From Prochilodus magdalenae (Eukaryota; Chordata; Actinopteri; Characiformes; Prochilodontidae): a DNA stretch of 64,000 nt. The translations under genes were made by a program, and so were the position numbers. This document shows positions 11,925-23,077 of the stretch, piece after piece; position 1 is the first letter of the stretch; each line of letters opens with the position of its first letter. Location: positions 62,001 through 126,000 of the forward strand of contig JAMWET010001196.1 of assembly GCA_024036415.1 (NCBI GenBank), written 5' to 3'. The notes below the pieces were generated by a model that searched no databases, had not been told where the DNA came from, and was given only the letters and a program-made list of their open reading frames with translations.

Positions 11925-13022
11925 TCAGTATGAGAGCTTGTAGGGGCGGGAGTAAGTTCCATCCTTAATCTGCTGCTCCCTGTTGTCCTGAAAATACACA
12001 AACATATGAAGACATAAGCATTTAAAGACCAACCAATCAAGGGTTTATGTAAACTACACCAAAGCATGGACGTTCATGGAAATCCTAGTTCATGTGTACA
12101 GGGACCCGAATAACACTAAACATGCATAGATCAGGAGATTACGTCCTACAAACCCATGTTGGAAAAATCATTATTGTTTATACTGAATCCATCCACTCAA
12201 ATTTAGAGATGACTAACTGGTTATGACCAAGTCTATCACACACTGACTTAAGACCTAGGGGGCTTTCTCAAACAGCAGATTCAATGAAAACAGGGTTCCT
12301 GACCAAGTTTCAGCTCCACAGTATTCTCTACTCAATTTCAGCTATTAATATGAATCTGAGAATTAGAAATAGTTCAGTTGATAAGATGTCAACAATATCA
12401 ATTAGAGCCAGTATAGCCTTTGTATGTACAATCCAAAACCACCAGTAAACCCAAGGTGCGAAATACAGGGGTCCAGGTGTAGCTGTAAATCGTCACATAA
12501 AACAGCCAATGAAGTGAGGAAGTACTGAGCACCTTATTTTTAGTGAGGGTAAAACTCAACAGTATTTAATTAAGTAGAAAGTTAAGGACTTAAAACACAA
12601 GTACTACAGTCAACTGCAGTCATGTTATTTCCTGGTGCTGTAATAATTAGCTTTTTATTCTTAATAACTGATAAAAGGTGACATTTATGAGGTAATATTT
12701 TCATGTGACTGACACCACAAATGTCACAAAGAAGAAGAAAAAAACATTTACATTACATAAACAGAGGAGTCTACTTTCTATAACAGGTAATCCTGGATTG
12801 GTCAGAGAGCTCTTTATGAGCCTAAATCTTTAATTAAGACCCAGGGCCGGCATGCAGCCTAAGTGGCCACAATTATATTGCTATGTAAAAATTGAGCCAC
12901 TGTCAAGATCAAAGAAAGATCACACAAAGAAAAATATAATATTATAATACTCTGAAATATATTCATATTTTGGTTTTCTAAATGAACCAAGTTGGAACTG
13001 AAAATAGTACCTGTAGTGCCAC

Positions 13023-13055
<33 letters not shown>

Positions 13056-15455
13056 TTACCATTTGAACTGCACTGAACCCAATATAACAGGCCTGATTAT
13101 GCTCATCATCACTTGATATCCACAATATGCTCAGAAAAATGTATCGCAACATAATCATCACTATAATGATAAATTATCACATTGCCCAGCCCTAGATCAA
13201 ACTAAGATTAAAGCGTTTGTGTTCAAAAAGGAGCAGAAAGGTTCTAAAGCTGCTTCGGACCCTTCAACCATGACTAGCAGAACACCTTCTATCCTCGGTT
13301 CTTTAATGGAGACCATACTTCGAATATTCAGTGGTGCTTTAATGACTACTCCGTTGGGTGACCTACAATTGCAAATCATTAACATCTGCTTAATTTAACA
13401 TCACATATACGCGTATATTTGCCAGCGGTTTTATAGGAGTGACAAAATGTAGGTTTAACACTGAATTGTATTTATTTCTGGCTTTTGATTTGTTGCCACT
13501 TGGGAGTGGGGGTGGGTGGCAAGTTTAAAATGCAATATTAGTCCTGCTGTCATACACATACTCTTATAGCTCTCAAGTCTGGCCGAACAGGGTACAGGTA
13601 AAATATTGCGTTACTGAAATGATACTTGTATGTGATATATCAGGAACATTTTAATGGTTAGCTGCATAGCAGGCATGGCTCAGCAGAATTACACAGTAAA
13701 TATGCTGTAATCACAAATAGGAGCACAACTAGAACACTTAACAACCAATTAGTGTGCTCTCAGAACTAACTGCTGTATAAATCATTACCACATCGGTGTA
13801 TCCCAATGCAACTCTCGTGCATTACGAGTGCTCCATTTAGGATACATCTCTAGCGTAACAGCACATTAACAATCCTCAGATTATATTCCTGCACAGGTCC
13901 TGGTGACTAGAAATTGTAAACCACTGGCTAAGAGCATGTGCTCATTAAGAGTGTATTAGGAGTGCACAGTGACTTCATTACAGTCTTCCCTCCACACCAC
14001 TTGTTCTTCCATTGTGTAACATAGGAACAGCTTACCCTGTTAGTCTTCAATACACAGAACAAGACGAACAGCGGTACGACTCCAAACAAGCCGCCCAGCA
14101 ATGAAGTTTTAGCAGTTGGTCTGAAGTTGGGGTAGATGTTGTTGGTGCGAGCATATGTCCAGCGTGTAAGAGCAGGATCCTCCTACAAGCACAAAGAACA
14201 AACATCAACCAGCTGACTAACTACACTACCTCCCTGTACCTACATCCCCTGTCCATTTTATCACCTCCACTTACCATATAGGAGCACTCTGTAGTTATAC
14301 ACCTACAGACTGTAGGTGTTATGTGGGTGGTGGATCATTCTCAGCCCGGCTGGTGTGAGTGGATCAGACACAGCAGTGCTGCTGGACACCTCAGGGTCAC
14401 TGCTGGACTGAGAATCGTACACCAACGAAAACTATCCAGCCAACAGCGTCCTGTGGCAAATGATGAAGGACTAGAGAAGGAACCAACACTGCACTGTGCA
14501 GCTGCCAATGAGCTATCCTCTCTGACTGTACATCTAGAAGGTGGACCAGAGGTGGGAGTGTGTAATAGAGTGGACAGTGAGTGGACACAGTGTTTAAACA
14601 CTCCAGCAGCACTGCTGTGTCTGATCCACTCACACCAGCACCACACACACTAACACACCACCACCACGTCACTGCAGTGCTGAGAATGATTCACCACCCT
14701 CATCATACCTGCTCTGTGGTGGTCCTCGGGGGGGCTTTACCATTGAAGAACAGGCTAACAAAGTATATAGAGAAACATGTACCACACTCTGTAACTGTAG
14801 AACTACAAATCTTGCCTATATGCTAACTGGAGGTGGTTTTAGTGTTATGGCTGTATGTAGAAATCCTCACTAGCTAAAACACCATTAAATGCTACTTTGT
14901 GTAACACAACATCACCTGACAGAGCCGTGCCAAGGCTGCAGGTCTTGAATATAAGCTGCTGAGATGTTGCTCCATCCGTTTACCTAATGCAGCTCGTTTA
15001 TTCGCTGTCAAACTGTCATTCTCCCTTACTCTGATAGCTAGCTTTAGCATTAGCTAGTCTGCCAGCTATCAAGGTCACTTGCTAACTAAACCCCCAGATT
15101 ATTTTAGCACCTGATTTGAAACCACCATGGCATGTACAGAAGCTATCATTTATAAGAGTGACCTACTGTGTGTTTAAATGACAAAGAACATTAGCGTTAC
15201 ATTAACGTTATAACAGGAGCTTACATGTAGCGTTAGCTATGCTAGCTAACTAGCCCACAGCGCCTTGTATTTACTTACAATCAGCTCTTTCCGGTGAGGA
15301 TTGTTTAGCTGCAGCTGATACTGCCTCTTCAGTCGAGCTTTAAGCGCAGCCCTCTGCTCCTCGGCCCGCCGGTAGTCCGGTGAAACGTTAAAATACTCCG
15401 CTGACTCTAATGTTTTTGGCCGAGTGGCCAGAGGTGCCTCTTTGTAATCCGCCAT
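11925..15455 (-). CDS. ndufb4: NADH dehydrogenase (ubiquinone) 1 beta subcomplex subunit 4
   Basis: Accessory single-pass membrane subunit of respiratory complex I in the mitochondrial inner membrane. Three minus-strand coding exons: 15455-15279 (59 codons), 14182-14036 (49 codons) and 11987-11925 (20 codons plus TGA), all phase 0. The 128-aa product matches the human length of 129. Family landmarks are '[16 protein letters not shown]' in exon 1 and '[16 protein letters not shown]' followed by a hydrophobic helix ('[18 protein letters not shown]') in exon 2. The start at 15455 has purine at -3 and G at +4; the frame stays open to 15512 but only a GTG is found there, so no ATG extension. Intron 1 holds palindromic MITE B; intron 2 (about 2 kb) holds only an (ATT)n tract and no obvious element. 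Convergent with hgd and divergent from ropn1l. Confidence 0.96.
14262..14856. mobile_element. long palindromic MITE family B, fullest copy
   Basis: About 600-bp element in ndufb4 intron 1 with long internal inverted repeats: 'gtgagtggatcagacacagc' near 14355 and its reverse complement near 14620, and 'ggtggtggatcattctcag' near 14325 paired with 'ctgagaatgattcaccacc' near 14680. The RNA or single strand could fold into a long hairpin. Relatives lie at 17035-17400, 31596-32075 and 61928-62075. Palindromy keeps 80-110-codon frames open on both strands, but they are not genes. Confidence 0.85.
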
Positions 15456-15560
15456 GTCTGCGGGCGTTCGCCGAGCAGACACGGAACGCTCTGACTGGTG
15501 CACACTGAACACTGTCTACATAATAAAAGCCCTGTAACACAACACAACATAATAAAAGTC

Positions 15561-15568
15561 TTTCCGGT
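15561..15568 (-). promoter_or_regulatory. candidate ETS/GABP site upstream of ndufb4
   Basis: ACCGGAAA on the minus strand, about 105 bp upstream of the ndufb4 ATG. ETS/GABP sites are common in promoters of nuclear respiratory-chain genes. Motif match only. Confidence 0.4.
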
Positions 15569-16379
15569 TCTCAACAGTTCTGTTTGTCTTACTGTTATTA
15601 CACATCGCTGTACACAATTCTATTACCCAAAGAACACACAAAAAAAACACATACATCTATAGATTTGTACTTTTAACTGTATGTGATAAATTTATATAAA
15701 AAAAACATTAACTTTACACATATTTAAAAAAAAAACCATATATGTATATATGTAATTATATGTACGTACAATGTATATATAGTAATATTATTTGCATGTC
15801 ACTGATTTCTGCCCATTTTGGCAATCTCTGATCATAAGAATTATATTATTATATTTGGACCCATAGGGGAAGTAAATGTAGTTACATATTTGACTATATT
15901 TTGTTTTTTTATATTATTCAATTCAATTTAGTTCAACTTTGTCAAAATACTAATGCAGGGTTTTACAGTATAACGAAACTGTCAGGCTGCTTCTCCAGTG
16001 CAGTTGTTAAAAAGATTAGATGAATGGTAAGTACAGTGCAAAGACAAAAAAACAAGTGACACAATGTGTGCATAAACAATAAGACACCTGTAAAATGTCC
16101 ACGGGCACCGCTAACTGCTGTTTGTACTGTTTATTATTATGATAATATCAGTGTACTATTATTAGTATCAGTATTATTAGTATTAATATTAGTATTAATA
16201 GTAATAATAAAGTAACAGTATTACATATATCACTGTACATTATAATGACATACAGTGTGCAATGAGAAACAGCTCATATCTTCATATATGTATTTTTATT
16301 AGATGTATATGTAGTTGTTTTGATTAGGGTCGGGGTATATTGATATATGTGACCGGGGAACCCGCACGCGGGAGCCTAA

Positions 16380-16387
16380 TGACGTAA
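16380..16387 (+). promoter_or_regulatory. CRE-like site TGACGTAA
   Basis: TGACGTAA, one change from the CREB/ATF octamer, 14 bp before the X-box-like motif. CREM-type factors drive many testis genes, which fits a sperm gene, but this is inference. Confidence 0.4.
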
Positions 16388-16393
16388 TCGCCC

Positions 16394-16406
16394 GTTTCCA
16401 GGTGAC
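16394..16406 (+). promoter_or_regulatory. candidate RFX X-box
   Basis: GTTTCC-A-GGTGAC is two inverted half-sites with a 1-nt spacer, matching the loose RFX X-box layout of motile-cilium genes. It lies in the presumed ropn1l promoter. Confidence 0.45.
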
Positions 16407-16432
16407 GCGTGGTACACAAACATTACGCTGCT

Positions 16433-16471
16433 ATGAACGGAGAGGGATTCGCGATGATGACCGCTAGTTAA
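16433..16471 (+). other. upstream ORF in ropn1l leader
   Basis: ATG at 16433 opens a 12-codon frame closing at TAA (16469-16471), entirely within the predicted non-coding exon 1. If the exon is transcribed from upstream of 16433, it could lower initiation on the main ATG. Confidence 0.3.
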
Positions 16472-16790
16472 CCTGTTTACTGTTTATCTGTTTTCCTTGT
16501 TTATAAACCAGATTATCTTCTGTCTGTCTGCTCAGCCGCGTCTGCTTACCGGCTTCTACAAACCCGGTAAGTTAACCCAAAAGTTAGATGCTTACGATTG
16601 TGCTTCAGTCACGATATCTGAGCTAACGGCAACTGGCCGTGTAGTTTATTACTGAGGTTTAATTGAAGAAAGCTGGATACATAAAGTCAAACGTTTACCA
16701 CAGTTTAGCTTAATCGATCACATTGAAGCAAGTACACTAATTGAACTCCAGGCGCTGCTGTGATCTACCGTGGGGAGAAATAGCGGCGCC

Positions 16791-16800
16791 GCGCATGCGC
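16791..16800. promoter_or_regulatory. perfect NRF1 palindrome
   Basis: GCGCATGCGC, the full NRF1 consensus, in a small CpG-rich patch (about 16750-16810) inside ropn1l intron 1 and about 1.3 kb upstream of ndufb4. NRF1 regulates many respiratory-chain genes and also many testis and cilium promoters. Confidence 0.5.
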
Positions 16801-17034
16801 ACAGCACACATGCAGAAATCTGACATTTAGCCATATATGCTCATAGTAATGCTATTAAGACTACTGGCATAGGGCTATGTTATATATATATATATATATA
16901 TATAGTGTACATATTTGTAAGTATCAAAATATTGGACACTTATACATGACATATTGACCAGGATTATATATTATATCTTATAGGTGAGTAAATGTAGTCC
17001 ATCTGCTTCTTTGTATACTTTATTACCCCGTTCT

Positions 17035-17400
17035 TGAATAGTCAGGACCCCCACAGGACCACCACAGGGCAGGTATTATGTGGATGGTGGATCATTCTCA
17101 GCACTGCAGTGACACTGGCATGGTGGTTGTGGTGGTGTTAGTGTGTGTGGTGCTGGTGTGAGTGGATCAGGCACAGCAGTGCTGCTGGAGTGTTTAGACA
17201 CTGTGTCCACTCACTGTCCACTCTATTAGACACTCCTACCTTGCTGGTCCACCTTGTAGATGGACAGTCAGAGATAATAGCTCATCTGCTGCTGCACAGT
17301 GCAGTGTTGGTCATCCTCTAGTCCTTTAAAAGTGTTTAGAGGATGCTACCCCACAGGACGCTACCCACAGGACACTATTGACTGGATCGTTTTTGGTTGG
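17035..17400. mobile_element. MITE family B, copy in ropn1l intron 1
   Basis: Shares 'gtgagtggatcaggcacagc', 'gacagtgagtggacac'-type and 'ggtggatcattctcagca' blocks with the 14.3-kb copy, but the right half is missing or rearranged. A (TA)n tract at 16881-16905 precedes it. Confidence 0.75.
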
Positions 17401-17573
17401 TGGAAGAATCTCAGTCCTCTTGTTACAACAGACTTGTGAGGAGTCGCCTGTGTCTTTGGCTTCATTATACTGAACTCAGTACAGTGGGATGGAATGACGC
17501 AAACAAGTCATTCATATTTACTACACACCTCAACTGTATCACTATTTACCTTTTTCATTGCTTTACAGAAGAC

Positions 17574-20500
17574 ATGCCACCTCCAGACACCATGTACTGC
17601 TCCCAGCAGATCAACATTCCCCCAGAGCTGCCAGATATCCTTAAGCAGTTCACCAAAGCTGCTATTAGAACCCAGCCACATGATGTGCTGCAGTGGTCTG
17701 TTGCGTAAGTCATTTTACACGTCGAATACTAGCTGTATTCTAACATTGACAGGTTACAGGTTTTAGCACAGGTGTCTTAAAAGCAGGTTAAGTTAAACAG
17801 CTAGGTCAGTAAATGTAAACGGTTCGGGAGACTGTAATCCAGTGCTAGACCTAGGCCATGTCACCAACATGGCGGCCATCTTGGATGCAACTTTAGTTTT
17901 TCAAATGGGAAGGTGAGTGTATGGCACATCAATCAAATAGTTGGACTCAGAAGGAATCAACCGGCAGGACTGAAGTTTGGTGGCTAGTTTTTACAAATTA
18001 TGAGACATATAAATTATTATTATATTATAAATTATATGTTATATTTATATATTATAGTTTCACGCTCACCAGTGCATGTGATATAAGAAAGGACGGGCCT
18101 TATAACTGTACCTGACTGACCAAACAGCCACTACTGCGGACATACAGCTAGCGCTGATGTCTCCTTCTGGGTGTAGCTATTCTTTTGACGATGAGTGTAT
18201 ATTTATATGATATATAATAATATAACTCTACTACGGTTATATATTACGTTTCTGGCCCACTGCAAATTACCTTCCACCCGCCACCCCGCCCACCTGAGTA
18301 CAGGCCCATGGACCACTAGTTACTTATATGTATCTCTGAAGTTCTGTGAGATAGAACTGTCACTCAAGACCGCATGGGTTCAGTTTTGATCAGAATTGCG
18401 TCTGATGTTTGAAGTTTGTCTTTGAAGTGTTTTCCTCTCTTCCAGCTATTTTTCTGCACTGTCAAAAGGTGAAACTCTTCCGGTCAAGGACAGGCTGGAA
18501 ATGCCAGTAGCAACACAAAAGACAGACACTGGACTGACTCCAGGCCTTCTCAAGGTCCTTCATAAACAGGTTTGTGCCAGCCAGTTTAGCATAGCCACAA
18601 GGCCGTACGTCTATTATCATCTGTATATCTGGACGTACACTGGGGTCACTACGTCTTTTGTGTTCTCTATTGCTGTAGCTTTCACCTAAAGAAACAGTAA
18701 TGAAGGAGGAGTTGCTGGAGAAGTGGAAGGGCTTGTGCCTGCCTGTGGAACAGCTCGATAGTCTCCTTGTGCTTGGTAATTTTGATGCACAAATCAACTG
18801 GATGCAGTTCTTTGCTCTGGGCTGCAGTGCTTTGGGTGGGGTGAGTAAAGCATGCATTAAAAAGCTGATTTGGTCAGTGCAACAATAGTTGCAGCCAGAA
18901 GGGTCGGGTTGCAATGCTATTGAGAAGGATGATAAAGGCTATCGACTTGTTGATTGTCTTCACTAAGACAAAAGCAGGACTCGACCCGCTGCCATTCGGA
19001 GTCTCCTCATGACAGTCTTGCATGACAACACTGCAGTCTTTGGCCACGCTGACGTGTGTTAAGAGTGCAGGCTTCGTAACGGTTTGCGCGTCTGCAAGCC
19101 GTCTGCCAATGGTGCTGGCACTAACAGGATGAATCATGGAGGCATCACTGCTCACTGAATGTCCACAACCATGGCTGTTGGGTCAGTCAAGTACAGTGAT
19201 AATTAATAATTAATTAATAATTAATAATTAATAATAATACAGCGATAGTCCATTCTTTTCTTTCATGCACAGCTGAGCAGGAAACTTTGCATGTCTCACA
19301 ATGAAAAACCTACTCACCAAATTTCAGACCTGTCGGTTGATTCCTTCTGGGTGCAGCTATTTGTGCAATGCATGTGACTTGCTCATGTATGCAATATATC
19401 CCATACATATAGGTACAGATATTCATTTATCTCTTTAGCTCCTTTCCTGGCTTTTTATTATTATTGTTGTTGTAACTTAATGTACTTCTCCTTTAGTGCA
19501 ACGCTGGTCAACAGTCTGTCCTCTTGATACATGTCCTACATGTGTTCTCTCACCAAGGCCAATTCCTTGTTTATGTGACATACATGGTGACATAAAGATT
19601 CTGATTCTGATGATTAACATTACATCATGTCGCTGCCCAAAGAAAAACAAGTATCTCCAACATGGCAGCTTTACAGGAGATACCAAAAACCTCAATGGAA
19701 CCAGAGTTTTCCCCTAGCAGGTTTCGGCCATTTCTGTTGGTCCATTCATCATGGAACTCACTCAGTGTAAACAGCAGCTGTCGTATTTAAATGACACATA
19801 ACAGTAAAAATGTACAAGAAAGGAGATACAGCGACAGCGTTGATATATAACATACTAAAATATGAGTAGGTTCAGCGGTGGCTGTGAATTGTAACTACAG
19901 CCACTGAAGATTCTAAAGGACTCCACCCACCCAAGCCACTGTCTGTTCTCACAGCTGCCGAGTGGGAGGAGGTTCTGAAGTATAAAAGTCAGAACCAGCT
20001 GCCTCCGAGATAGTTTCTTCCCCCGAAGTCATCAGCTACTGAACAGCCAGTAGTGCTGATGCACTTGCTATGGACCTGGTTCAGCACATCTCACCAAAAC
20101 CATCTAAACAATGATCTCCATGGACAACCATCACTCTGCACTTTACATTAGCATATTTACACCTGCACATATAGACTGACCTACTGTTATCTTCCATCCA
20201 CACTGTATATCTGTACTGTATGTATGTAATATAATACTCCATGCCCTGTATATACCCTGCATCTCTCTACCTCAGCCTTACCATAGTGCTATATGGTAAT
20301 GTGTATCTGCATATATCATAGTTTTTATTTTATTCATTAAAATTAGTGTAAACAGAGATTTTAGTGCTTAGTATTGTATATATTTATTGTCTAATGTATA
20401 TGTTTGTATTGAAGTACTGTAAGGGACTACGCACCTAAGTTTTTCACTCACCTTCACACCTGTGAAAATGTGATGTGACAATAGAAGTGATTTGATTTGA

Positions 20501-21909
20501 TTTCACATGGCTATATGGGCATTGTAAACATTTGGAATGCCTGGTTTCACCATGGTTAAGAAACTGACTTTGTTTACATCCCAAACACTGAATAATCAAT
20601 TGCTTGTGGTGAATCGGTGGAGTGTTCACTTAAATATTAAATGTAGGCTTTTTATGCAGAATGTGAATCATGTAACTGCATTTGATGTACAGTGTAATCC
20701 CTATGAAGGCCTCATGGGGTCAGTGTTGGACAAAAAATCCCACTTAGAGGGAGCTTCAAAAAAAATCTGAGACAGTAAGTTGGATTTCACAGCTGACCAA
20801 AGTAAAACAAGCAAGTCGTTTTACAGAAGAGGGCAAGGAAGTACTTCCATTTGCGCTATCCCCAAAATGAATTTATGCTGAAGAGATGTTCAGGAGAATT
20901 TTGGTACGCTCCATAAGTTTTTAGGCTTTGTTGAGAACCCCTAGCTTTAGAGCAATCTAGCTATCTTTGTATTTCTTTGTAGACCTTTTTTATTTGTTTG
21001 TTTGGTACTGCTGGACATTGGCTATTCATGTTCAATGCTTTATGATCGAATGCAGTTATGTGTGGTCGGTCGTTACCACATCAGTTTGAATAGCCTATAT
21101 GCACACTCTCTTCCGCATTCCGAGTCAGCCAGCTTCATCACTTCCTGTCTTGCTAGTAAACAGCGCAGCTATGGCGTTTTTCACTCGCTCGCTTCAGGTT
21201 TTGCCCAGGATTACGGTCAACGACGTCACTCGTATTATTCAGACATCGTGTCAGACGTCAGCAACAAGGAAAGAGAAGGCCTTCAAACTCTACATTTCAA
21301 GCTACGTCCAGCCAGCAAAGCGGTTAATGCCAAATCGATGCTCCAGAGTAAGCTTCTCAATTCGTTGCTTCAGCTGGAGGATAATTTGTTGTACATACTG
21401 GAGGCCTGACATAAAGGTACACAGCAATGTTCAGCTGTAGCGCTGTCAGTTCGCTGAAACTTAAACTTCTTTGCTTGAGACATTATCGCGATTTCCCTAA
21501 ACTCAACACAACAGTGTGGATAGCGGAAGTGGCTGAGCTGGCTGAGATTTTAGCGGAAGTACGTCACCAACCCTGTGTGCATGTACCCCATTGAAGGCTG
21601 GTTTTTCAGTTTCGGTTGATTGAAACCTACAGCCAGTTTATTGTTACCAACGCTACTGGGTTGTGTGTGTGTGTGTGTGTTGGGGTGGTAAATGATAAAA
21701 GCAGGAGCCTAATTAGCAGCATTATGTCCACAGACTCTTATCAGCGCTCTGAAACACACGTGTGAAATCCTGACTGAGGAGCCGGAGGGTGCAGCCGCTC
21801 TGATCCCTTTCGACACGTTTGGGACTCTGTACACATACCTGGCCCAACTGGATGGAGACATCACTCCAGACGAGAGAGACAGCTTCCTGCACAGTCTGCA
21901 TGAACCTGT
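17574..21909 (+). CDS. ropn1l: ropporin-1-like protein (3' end not located)
   Basis: Sperm-flagellum/motile-cilium protein with an N-terminal RIIa-type dimerisation/docking domain that binds AKAPs and acts at the axonemal radial spoke and fibrous sheath. Coding exons: 17574-17704, 18446-18569, 18679-18840 and 21734-21909, all GT-AG with matching phases. About 198 residues are visible: the docking domain ('IPPELPDILKQFTKAAIRTQ', residues 15-34), then 'PVATQKTDTGLTPGLLKVLH' and 'INWMQFFALGCSALGG'. The start is the first ATG after the acceptor at 17568. Human ROPN1L has 230 aa; the last ~30 belong to a further exon I could not find. The donor GT at 21910 gives a phase-2 junction; without splicing there, translation would stop at TGA 21911-21913. 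Intron 3 is 2.9 kb and holds several mobile elements. Confidence 0.9.
17906..18200. mobile_element. Tc1-derived MITE family E, short copy
   Basis: About 295-bp deletion derivative. The left end has 'aatagttggactcagaagga'; the right end has 'cttctgggtgtagctattct' and 'gacgatgagtgtat'. The interior motif 'ggacgggccttataactgta' is shared with the 25.7- and 58.7-kb copies. Confidence 0.65.
18876..19376 (-). mobile_element. Tc1-derived MITE family E, with transposase remnant
   Basis: About 500-bp copy with ends 'caatagttgcagccagaagg' and 'ccttctgggtgcagctattt'. On the minus strand it still encodes 'HPVSASTIGRRLADA', the second DNA-binding helix region of a Tc1-type transposase. Catalytic domain absent. 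A short ATTA-rich tract (19199-19240) is inside. Confidence 0.65.
19628..19846 (+). mobile_element. MITE family A copy in ropn1l intron 3
   Basis: About 220 bp, starting 'gtcgctgcccaaagaaaaac' and ending in 'gagatacagcgacagcg'; the right end is truncated compared with the 59.7-kb copy. Confidence 0.7.
19905..20505 (+). mobile_element. 3' end of an L2-like LINE (decayed)
   Basis: Contains a stretch resembling the end of the L2-type second ORF ('cgagatagtttcttccccc...catcag' near 20005-20035), a long A/T-rich 3' region, and a terminal short-period tail 'gtgatttgatttgattt' near 20488-20502, as in fish L2 LINEs. Reading frames are broken. Confidence 0.55.
21171..21347 (+). CDS. isolated first coding exon, possibly from a multicopy SWIM/YqaJ-type gene
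   Basis: A clean 59-codon frame from ATG at 21171 to a consensus donor (AGA|GTAAGC at 21347/21348) inside ropn1l intron 3, same strand. An ETS-type 'cacttcctgt' lies just upstream. The start 'MAFFTRSLQVLPRITVNDV' and 'KAFKLYISSYV' resemble, from memory, N-termini of a repetitive teleost family carrying SWIM zinc-finger and YqaJ-type nuclease domains. None of those domains is found downstream before the next ropn1l exon, so it is probably a 5' fragment left by duplication or transposition. Family assignment is tentative. Confidence 0.35.
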
Positions 21910-22087
21910 GTGAGTAAACAAGCGCTTTCTCTCTCTCCCTCCATCTCTCTCTGTCCATCTCTCTCACTTTCACACATGCACACAAGTTATGGTCTTTCAG
22001 AGTGGTTTGGTATGAAATGGTTAATTTTAGAGCAATGTACAGTGTATGATTAATATACAGTGGTGCTGATAGGAGTCCCCAAATATA

Positions 22088-22618
22088 CAGGGGTTGGACA
22101 ATGAAACTGAAACACCTGGTTTTAGACCACAATCATTTATTAGTATGGTGTAGGGCCTCCTTTTGCGGCCAATACAGCGTCAGTTGGTCTTGGGAATGAC
22201 ATACTGCGTCCTGCACAGTGGTCAGAGGGAGTTTAAGCCATTCTTCTTGCAGGATAGTGGCCAGGTCACTACGTGATGCTGGTGGAGGTTCGCCCTTCTT
22301 GGTGGTATGCTGACATTACCCTGGATACCATGGCTCTTGATACATCACAAAGACTTGCTGTCTTGGTCACAGATGCGCCAGTAAGACGTGCACCAACAAC
22401 CTGTCCTCTTTTGAACTCTGGTATGTCACCCATAATGTTGTGTGCATTGCAGTATTTTGAGCAGAACTGTGCTCTTACCTGCTAACTGAACCTTCACACT
22501 CTGCTCTTACTGGTGCAATGTGCAATTAATGAAGATTGGCCACCAGGCTGGTCCAATTTAGCCATGAGACCCCCCACACTAAAATGACAGGTGTTTCAGT
22601 TTCATTGTCCAACCCCTG
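22088..22618. mobile_element. MITE family C copy 1
   Basis: 531 bp with perfect-looking inverted ends ('caggggttggacaatgaaac' on the left and its reverse complement on the right), flanked by TA. Nearly identical to 28004-28536. TA target and ends indicate a Tc1/mariner-type non-autonomous element. A shared 70-codon frame is not evidence of a gene. Confidence 0.9.
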
Positions 22619-23077
22619 TATGTTGTAAAACAAAGGCTGTATTGAAAATGGCACACTGTATAATCCAGTAGTATGTACTGCATACTGTGTACTACTTTTA
22701 GGTAGATTTAGTGATGAGTAGGATGTAGTATGCCATTTTGAACGCAGTCAATGTCTCAGACATCAGGCAAGGGTTCCATAGACATCTGTGACCTTTTGCC
22801 TTAAACTCTTCAGTCTGGTTCCCATCAACAACACCGTGATCTCCAGAACCAAGTGTTTGTATAAAACCACTCTGTATAACTTTGTTTACATCCTAACCAT
22901 TTAATTATGCAGGAAATGTGAACAGTTGGTGGAACTCCCTTTTAGCTCAATCTGGTTAATGAATCACTCTTGTGTTACCTTCCTAATATTTTAAAATCAT
23001 GACTTGGGTTGCGCATATCACCGATGGGAAAGAGAGAGAGAGACAGAAAGGCATTATCTGTTAGGGGGTAAAATAGT

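Larger units (their letters stand above)
16340..16566 (+). promoter_or_regulatory. ropn1l promoter and non-coding exon 1 (predicted)
   Basis: CpG-richer than its surroundings. It ends at a consensus donor (CCG|GTAAGT at 16566/16567) and lies about 1 kb before the first coding exon. It holds a CRE-like and an X-box-like site and a 12-codon upstream ORF (16433-16471). The transcription start cannot be fixed from sequence; the exon is inferred from the donor, base composition and divergent layout with ndufb4. Confidence 0.5.

Noticed and set aside
14321..14672. Overlapping 80-110-codon frames on both strands
   Set aside because: Result of the palindromic sequence of MITE B.
15456..15512. N-terminal extension of ndufb4 upstream of the ATG
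   Set aside because: The extended frame begins only at a GTG, whereas ATG 15455 has good context and gives the family length.
22273..22485. 70-codon frame shared with 28191-28403
   Set aside because: Lies inside MITE C; similarity reflects the element, not a gene family.
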